A stretch of DNA of 64,000 nucleotides from Streptomyces cinnamoneus (GTDB taxonomy: Bacteria; Actinomycetota; Actinomycetes; Streptomycetales; Streptomycetaceae), in the NCBI RefSeq assembly GCF_014650495.1, contig NZ_BMVB01000003.1, positions 340,794 to 404,793 of the forward strand, read 5' to 3'. The notes under the pieces are model-generated. The model was not told where the DNA came from. It did no database searches and saw only the letters and a program-made list of their open reading frames with translations. Positions 60,987 through 64,000 of this stretch are shown piece after piece. Numbering within the stretch: position 1 is the stretch's first letter; each line of letters begins with the position of its first letter. The position numbers and the translations under genes are program-made.

Positions 60987-62226
60987 CCCCGGCCCCGACC
61001 TCGACTCCGGCTCCGGCTCCGGCTCCGGCCCGCAGCCCGCACCCGGCAGCCCCGGGGTCCCCGTAGTCGGGGAGGTCGATGCCGGTGACCTTCCTGCCTT
61101 CCTCCAGCATCCAGTCGAGGACGCGGGGCCGGCTCAGCATCCAGTTGCGGATGCGGATTCCCAGCCGGCCCGGGGCGAGGAACTTACCGGTGCGGTCGCC
61201 GCCCTTCTGACAGCCCTGGGCGTACTCCCGCAGGAGATCCTCGTAGCGGGCGAAGGCAAGGGCGTGGTCCCCGTCGGCCGCCGCCAGTTCGCCGGCGAGT
61301 ACGTACGCGGCGACGACGGCGGTGCCCGTCCCCATGCCGCCGATGGTGGCTCCGCAGGCCGCGTCGCCGATGAGGGCGACCCGGCCGTTGGACCAGCGGG
61401 GCACGTCGGACCGGCTGATGGAGTCGAAGTACAGCTCGTCCGCACCCTTCAAGGTCTCCAGGAGCCGCGGAACGTCCCACCCGACCCCCGCGAACGCCTC
61501 GGCGACGATCGCCTTCTGCTGCTCCTGGTCGTGGCGGTCGTACGTCAGCCGGTCGGCGGCGAAGACGAAGAAGGCGCGGGCCGTCTCCGGATTCCGGTTG
61601 TCGGTGCCGACGCTGGCGAAGCGCCCGGGCACGTTGACGCCGACGGACCCCTCGCCGAAGCCGAGGCCCGTGTGGTTGGGCAGGCTCCAGGTGGCCGCGT
61701 AGTAGCCGAGGTGGCTGACGTAGTCGTCCTCCGGCCCGAAGGCGAGACGGCGGACGGTGGAGTGCAGCCCGTCGGCGCCGACGACGAGGTCGAAGGTGCC
61801 GGTCCGGCCGCTGCGGAACCGGACGTGGACGCCGTCGGCGTCCTGCCGGAGCTCGGTGACGGAGTCGCCGAAGAGGTAGTCGGCGTACGGCAGGCTGTGT
61901 TCATAGAGGACGCGGGCGAGGTCGCCGCGCAGCACCTCGATGTCGCCGCCGGCGAAGTCGGCGGGCAGGCGCAGCCGGGTCTTCCCCCGCTCGTCGACGC
62001 AGACCATGGGGCTGCCACCGGTCTGGATCCGCCGGAGGGCGTCGAGCACGCCCATGCGCTCCAGCACGGTCAGGTGCGTGTCACCGCGGAAGTCGACGGC
62101 CTGCCCGCCTTCGCGCAGGCCCGGGGCCAGCTCGACGACCGTCACGTCGAAGCCGTGGCGGCCGAGCCAGTACGCCAGCGCCGGACCGGCGATGCTCGCA
62201 CCCGAGATCAGAACCTTCTCGCCCAT
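60955..62226 (-). CDS. FAD-dependent monooxygenase (aromatic hydroxylase/TetX-like)
   Basis: 423 residues: FAD motif GASIAGPALAYWLGRHG at the N-terminus, the DG motif VVGADGLHSTVRRLAF, and GDAACGATIGGMGTGTA for the FAD ribityl chain. Hydroxylates phenolic or polyketide substrates with NAD(P)H and oxygen. The C-terminal 30 residues are Gly/Ala low complexity, encoded by a CCGGCT repeat, and reach into the MarR gene. ATG 62226 is chosen over an upstream frame extension through the operator region. Divergent TetR is the probable regulator. Confidence 0.88.
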   Translation of the reverse strand: MGEKVLISGASIAGPALAYWLGRHGFDVTVVELAPGLREGGQAVDFRGDTHLTVLERMGVLDALRRIQTGGSPMVCVDERGKTRLRLPADFAGGDIEVLRGDLARVLYEHSLPYADYLFGDSVTELRQDADGVHVRFRSGRTGTFDLVVGADGLHSTVRRLAFGPEDDYVSHLGYYAATWSLPNHTGLGFGEGSVGVNVPGRFASVGTDNRNPETARAFFVFAADRLTYDRHDQEQQKAIVAEAFAGVGWDVPRLLETLKGADELYFDSISRSDVPRWSNGRVALIGDAACGATIGGMGTGTAVVAAYVLAGELAAADGDHALAFARYEDLLREYAQGCQKGGDRTGKFLAPGRLGIRIRNWMLSRPRVLDWMLEEGRKVTGIDLPDYGDPGAAGCGLRAGAGAGAGVEVGAGASSAPRSPRP

Positions 62227-62250
62227 GGGACCCACCCCTTCAATAACTGC

Positions 62251-62291
62251 GTCCGGCGGACACTGTTTCTTGATTGTGTACGGTAGACACA
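62251..62291. promoter_or_regulatory. Two operator-like palindromes between FAD monooxygenase and TetR
   Basis: GTCCGGCGGACAC (62251-62263) and TGTGTACGGTAGACACA (62275-62291) are imperfect palindromes sharing GGACAC/AGACAC ends, in the 101-bp divergent gap. Likely TetR sites; moderate support. Confidence 0.5.
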
Positions 62292-62327
62292 GTTTTGGAT
62301 TCCCGCAAGAAGACAAGAGGAGAGGTC

Positions 62328-63026
62328 ATGGCCGACGACGTGATGCGGCTGCTCTGGGGCCCGCATCCCCAGCCCAAGCGCGGCCCCAAGCCGGCGCTGA
62401 CCCTCGACGGCATCGCCCGCGCGGGCGTCACGATCGCCGACGCGGAGGGCCTGTCCGCCCTGTCGATGCAGCGGCTGGCGGAGCAGCTCGGGAAGACGAA
62501 GATGTCGCTGTACCGCTACGTCCCGGGCAGGGCGGAGCTCGTCGCGCTGATGGTGGAGACGGCGATCGCCGCTGCGCCGGAACCCGCGGCCGGCGACTGG
62601 CGCGCCCGTCTGACGGGCTGGTCCCGCGCCCTCGCCGGGGTCTTCGCCCGCCACCCCTGGCTGCTGGACGCAACGGTCGGGCCGCGCCTCATGGGGCCGA
62701 ACGAGCTGTCCTGGATGGAGCACGCGCTGGCCGCGCTGGACGGAACGGGGCTCACGGGCGCCGAGCGCCTGGACGCGGTGGTCCTGCTGACCAGCCACGT
62801 CCGCGGCATCGCCCTCCAGTCACGCGCGACCGGCGCGGAAGGGCCCGAGGCCCAACTCATGGCGGCTCTGGGCGAGGTGATGCGGAAACATGGCGACGGC
62901 TACCCGTCCCTGCTGTCCGCCATGGCCTCTGCGGCCGAGCCCCTCGCCCAGGACCAGGCCCTGGCCTTCGGCCTGGAGCGGATCCTGGACGGCCTGGAGG
63001 CGCTGATCACGCGGCGCGCGGGGTAG
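62328..63026 (+). CDS. TetR-family transcriptional regulator (TetR_C type)
   Basis: 232 residues with helix-turn-helix LSMQRLAEQLGKTKMSLYRYV, preceded by a basic KRGPKPALTLDGI segment typical of the TetR class itself. The C-terminal domain would bind a polycyclic or hydrophobic inducer. GGAGAGGTC is directly before ATG 62328. Probably controls the divergent FAD monooxygenase, an arrangement seen in antibiotic-inactivation pairs. Confidence 0.88.
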   Translation: MADDVMRLLWGPHPQPKRGPKPALTLDGIARAGVTIADAEGLSALSMQRLAEQLGKTKMSLYRYVPGRAELVALMVETAIAAAPEPAAGDWRARLTGWSRALAGVFARHPWLLDATVGPRLMGPNELSWMEHALAALDGTGLTGAERLDAVVLLTSHVRGIALQSRATGAEGPEAQLMAALGEVMRKHGDGYPSLLSAMASAAEPLAQDQALAFGLERILDGLEALITRRAG

Positions 63027-63065
63027 CCGATCGGGCGGGGGCGACCGGGTGGGAGCGATCGGGTG

Positions 63066-63098
63066 GGGCGGCCACTCGGCGTCGTCCCGTGGCCGCCC
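63066..63098. terminator. Bidirectional hairpin terminator
   Basis: 10-bp stem GGGCGGCCAC (63066-63075) with GTGGCCGCCC (63089-63098), between the convergent TetR and MDMPI-family genes. Confidence 0.72.
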
Positions 63099-63114
63099 GT
63101 GTGCGAAGCCGGCC

Positions 63115-63930
63115 TCAGAACGCCGAGTTGGCGAACCAGCGCGTCAGCAGCTCCTCGTCCCCCCGGACCTCGAAGGCGTCCGAACGCCGGTCGAGACGGC
63201 CGTACATGAGGAGAAGCAGGTCCCCGGCCGTTCCCTGCACGGCGGCGTCCGCAGCATCCGCGACGTCTGCGGCGCCCTCGTCGCCCCCGTCGATACCGTC
63301 GATGCCGAAGCCGTCGGGCCGGAGACGGACCAGCCAGTCGCCGTCGGTGTCGGTGCAGCGGAAGCGCACCGTTTCGCCGTCACCCCGGAGGTCGGCGACC
63401 TTGGGGGCGAAGAACGCGGCGAAGGGCAGGTTGACCAGGAACTCGTCCACACCGTCGGTCGCGAGGTCGCGGTCGATCACCGGTCGCAGTCCCAGCGCGA
63501 GCTCCGCGTCGGCCCGGTGGACCAGGGTCTCGAACAGCATCCGCCGCACCCAGAACCTCGCATGCTGGTCGGCGCCCCACGCCCACATCGGGGCGTCCGG
63601 GTCGGTGACCGCGAAGACGCTCCGGGCCTCGGCCGCACTCGCCGCGAGCCAGTCGGCGTAGCCGTCCTCGTGAGCCGGCAGCTGCAGGTCGACGTCACGG
63701 CTCCGCGGAGCCTCCTGGACGAGCTGCCGCAGCAATACGGAGAACCAGCGCTGCACGCTGCCGGCGTGCCGGACCAGGTCCACGAGCGTCCAGCCCGGGC
63801 AGCCGGGCACCGGGGCCGCCAGGTCTGCGCCCTTGACCACCTCCACGAACCTGGCGGTCTCCGCCTCGATGGCATCACGGTGGGCCGCAGGGGCAGACGC
63901 CCAGTTCGAACGACCCGAATGATTCGACAT
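63115..63930 (-). CDS. Maleylpyruvate isomerase-family (MDMPI/DinB-like) protein
   Basis: 271 residues. N-terminal DinB-like helical bundle with VPGCPGWTLVDLVRHAGSVQRW and MLFETLVHRADAE, whose His/Glu/His pattern binds a metal in mycothiol-dependent maleylpyruvate isomerase. The C-terminal part has an acidic repeat (GIDGIDGGDEGAADVADAADAA). Family members use mycothiol in actinobacteria; the exact reaction here is unknown. It is followed at the window edge by 70 bp with no visible gene. Confidence 0.82.
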   Translation of the reverse strand: MSNHSGRSNWASAPAAHRDAIEAETARFVEVVKGADLAAPVPGCPGWTLVDLVRHAGSVQRWFSVLLRQLVQEAPRSRDVDLQLPAHEDGYADWLAASAAEARSVFAVTDPDAPMWAWGADQHARFWVRRMLFETLVHRADAELALGLRPVIDRDLATDGVDEFLVNLPFAAFFAPKVADLRGDGETVRFRCTDTDGDWLVRLRPDGFGIDGIDGGDEGAADVADAADAAVQGTAGDLLLLMYGRLDRRSDAFEVRGDEELLTRWFANSAF

Positions 63931-64000
63931 GTGTCTTTCGCCGCGCTTCCTGGCTTCCGGCCCGGCGATCCGGCCTGCCGGGCATCTCGGTGCAGCGTTT

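Overview
The window is about 64 kb of very GC-rich DNA. Genes are tightly packed and strongly strand-clustered, GTG, TTG and probably CTG starts are used, TTA codons are almost absent, and IdeR/DmdR-type iron boxes are present. Secreted Tat and lipoprotein signals and a mycothiol-family (MDMPI) protein add to this. All of it points to a Streptomyces or close relative and to an accessory, specialised-metabolism region. I see no tRNA or rRNA gene, insertion sequence or CRISPR array.

Region A (1-10.8 kb). A minus-strand operon encodes a thioesterase-like protein, a TrpB-like PLP enzyme, an aldehyde dehydrogenase, an SDR, an acyl-CoA ligase and a second aldehyde dehydrogenase cut by the left edge. 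A 14-TM MFS exporter is divergent from it. The truncated dehydrogenase, and possibly the exporter, carry a TTA codon, which suggests bldA control. A GNAT/TetR divergent pair with a palindromic operator follows.

Region B (10.8-36.1 kb). This is an iron-acquisition block. A DUF4232-type lipoprotein and two linked HxxxDG condensation/acyltransferase proteins precede a long minus-strand siderophore locus. The locus encodes diaminobutyrate aminotransferase and decarboxylase (giving 1,3-diaminopropane), GNAT acetyltransferase, N-monooxygenase, two IucA/IucC-type NIS synthetases, an MFS exporter, a type III PLP decarboxylase and a glutamine-synthetase-like ligase. An ABC ferric-siderophore importer and an FhuF-type reductase follow. 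Four iron boxes mark the transcription units. Interleaved are a lipoprotein, a MerR/Old Yellow Enzyme pair with a MerR-type promoter, and a secreted RelA/SpoT-like nucleotide pyrophosphokinase.

Region C (36.1-41 kb). A small DUF6153-like membrane protein, a cysteine-synthase-like enzyme coupled to an MFS exporter, and an ABC-F protein.

Region D (41-53.1 kb). A plus-strand cluster of blasticidin S type (cytosine peptidyl nucleoside): cytosylglucuronate synthase, radical SAM enzyme, a degenerate glycosyltransferase-like protein, KamA-type (arginine) 2,3-aminomutase, DegT aminotransferase, ATP-grasp ligase, MFS exporter, a 630-residue caspase/CHAT-like protein, a guanidino methyltransferase and a CMP hydrolase, closed by a strong terminator. 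The most novel item in the window is the caspase-like protein with a five-cysteine cluster.

Region E (53.1-64 kb). Mixed accessory genes: secreted intradiol dioxygenase, AraC regulator, secreted six-blade repeat protein, Tat-exported esterase, small secreted protein, an iron-box-controlled O-methyltransferase, questin-oxidase-like protein with MarR, FAD monooxygenase with TetR, and an MDMPI-family protein.
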